Source: an uncultured bacterium (GTDB taxonomy: Bacteria > Gemmatimonadota > Gemmatimonadetes > Longimicrobiales > RSA9). From it: a stretch of 5,344 nt of DNA. This document shows positions 4,730 through 5,344 of this stretch, piece by piece. Made by a program: the position numbers and the translations under genes. A model generated the notes under the pieces. That model worked only from the letters and a program-made list of their open reading frames with translations. It searched no databases and was not told the origin of the DNA. The DNA lies in assembly GCA_937995995.1 (NCBI GenBank), contig CALKIP010000202.1, forward strand, positions 1 to 5,344. The letters are read 5' to 3'. How positions within the stretch are numbered: the first letter of the stretch is position 1; each line of letters begins with the position of its first letter.

Positions 4730-5344
4730 ATGCATGCTCGTGAGCGAATCTATGAGGTGGCGGTCCGGAGTGCCCGGCCGCTGTTGCGCCTGGCGGCGCC
4801 ATTCAGCCCGAAGCTCGGACGTGGACTTGCGGGGCGGCGTGGAGCGGTGGCGGGGCTCGAAGCGTGGGCGGCCGCGCACCGCGATCCGGCGCCTCCGCTG
4901 ATCTGGGTCCGCGCACCCTCCGTGGGCGAGGGGTTGATGGCACAGGCGATCGTGGCCGCGCTGCGAGAGCGGCGTCGGGATGTGCAGATCGTCTTTACGT
5001 ACTTCTCGCCTTCGGCGGAGCGTATGGCGGCGCGTGTGGGCGCGGACGTGGCCGGCTATCTGCCCTGGGATGTGCGGCCGGACGTGGATCGCGCGCTGGA
5101 AGCATTGCGGCCGGCTGTCGTCGCCTTCGTGCGGACGGAGATCTGGCCCGTGCTCGGGCAGGCGGCCGTGGAGCGCGGCATCCGCCTCGCGCTGGTCAAC
5201 GCGGTCCTCGCCGAAGGGTCGAGCCGTCTGCGTGCAGGGTCACGCTACCTGCTGGCGCCCGCCTACGCGCGGCTGGACGCGGTCGGCGCCGTGTCACGCG
5301 GAGACGCCGCGCGTTTTCCACGTCTGGGCGTGGCCGCGGACCGG
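4730..5344 (+). CDS. waaA: 3-deoxy-D-manno-octulosonic acid (Kdo) transferase, 3'-partial
   Basis: The first 205 residues of a WaaA/KdtA-type glycosyltransferase, cut by the window end; family members are usually a little over 400 aa. WaaA adds Kdo from CMP-Kdo to the lipid A precursor at the inner membrane, the first step of LPS core assembly. Residues 58-67 (IWVRAPSVGE) match the family's W-V-H-A-x-S-V-G-E block, whose glutamate is the catalytic base. TYFSPSAE (90-97), YLPWDV (110-115) and TEIWP (136-140), LVNAVLAEGS (155-164), and the AVSRGDAARFPRLG stretch (187-200) follow in the expected order. Two positions depart from the usual family pattern: Arg replaces the His of HA-SVGE, and VRTEIWP lacks the first Glu of the common E-T/S-E-x-W-P. 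The ATG at 4730 is well fixed because an in-frame TAA lies at 4718-4720. The presence of this gene implies an LPS-bearing outer membrane. Confidence 0.9.
   Translation, partial: MHARERIYEVAVRSARPLLRLAAPFSPKLGRGLAGRRGAVAGLEAWAAAHRDPAPPLIWVRAPSVGEGLMAQAIVAALRERRRDVQIVFTYFSPSAERMAARVGADVAGYLPWDVRPDVDRALEALRPAVVAFVRTEIWPVLGQAAVERGIRLALVNAVLAEGSSRLRAGSRYLLAPAYARLDAVGAVSRGDAARFPRLGVAADR

Noticed and set aside
4587..4901. 104-aa open frame starting at GTG between the lipoprotein gene and waaA
   Set aside because: Most of it overlaps the waaA start region out of frame, the translation is R/G/P-rich, and no convincing ribosome site precedes it.

Overview
The window is GC-rich, dense in coding sequence, and comes from a Gram-negative-type (LPS-making) bacterium. 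Three things support this: a Kdo transferase (WaaA) gene at the right edge, a secreted protein with a clear signal peptide followed by a lipoprotein, and an M56 (BlaR1-like) membrane peptidase fused to a TonB C-terminal domain. From general familiarity, M56-TonB fusions and the glycine-rich secreted HExxH protein resemble proteins of Gemmatimonadota. That assignment is inference, not demonstrated.

Layout, left to right. (1) 2-1156 (+): the 3' part of an M56 metallopeptidase/TonB-C fusion; its true start lies upstream of the window. It contains a strong internal Shine-Dalgarno and in-frame ATG that could yield a separate 155-aa TonB-C lipoprotein. (2) 1157-1375: a 219-bp gap between convergent genes, holding a large imperfect palindrome (1236-1322) with a 23-nt stretch of alternating purine and pyrimidine. 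(3) 1376-2443 (-): a D12-class N6-adenine DNA methyltransferase with no restriction enzyme next to it in the window, and a sigma70-like promoter placed for a leaderless or very short-leader transcript. (4) 2516-2713 (+): a divergent 65-aa protein of unknown function. (5) 2714-2882: a 169-bp gap with a 15-bp direct repeat, small hairpins and a palindrome. (6) 2883-3767 (+): a secreted 294-aa protein with a glycine-rich N-terminal half and a HERVH zinc-site motif. It is translationally coupled (TGATG) to (7) 3767-4582 (+): a 271-aa predicted lipoprotein, beta-rich and unrecognised. (8) 4583-4729: a 147-bp gap with a short hairpin and a possible promoter. (9) 4730-5344 (+): the N-terminal half of waaA, cut off by the window end.

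How the genes relate: only the secreted HExxH protein and the lipoprotein look like a functional unit (overlapping stop and start, both exported). The M56-TonB protein probably belongs to a signalling cassette with a BlaI/MecI-type repressor upstream, but that part is outside the window. The methyltransferase and waaA look like independent transcription units. No CRISPR array, tRNA, rRNA, transposase or phage gene is visible.
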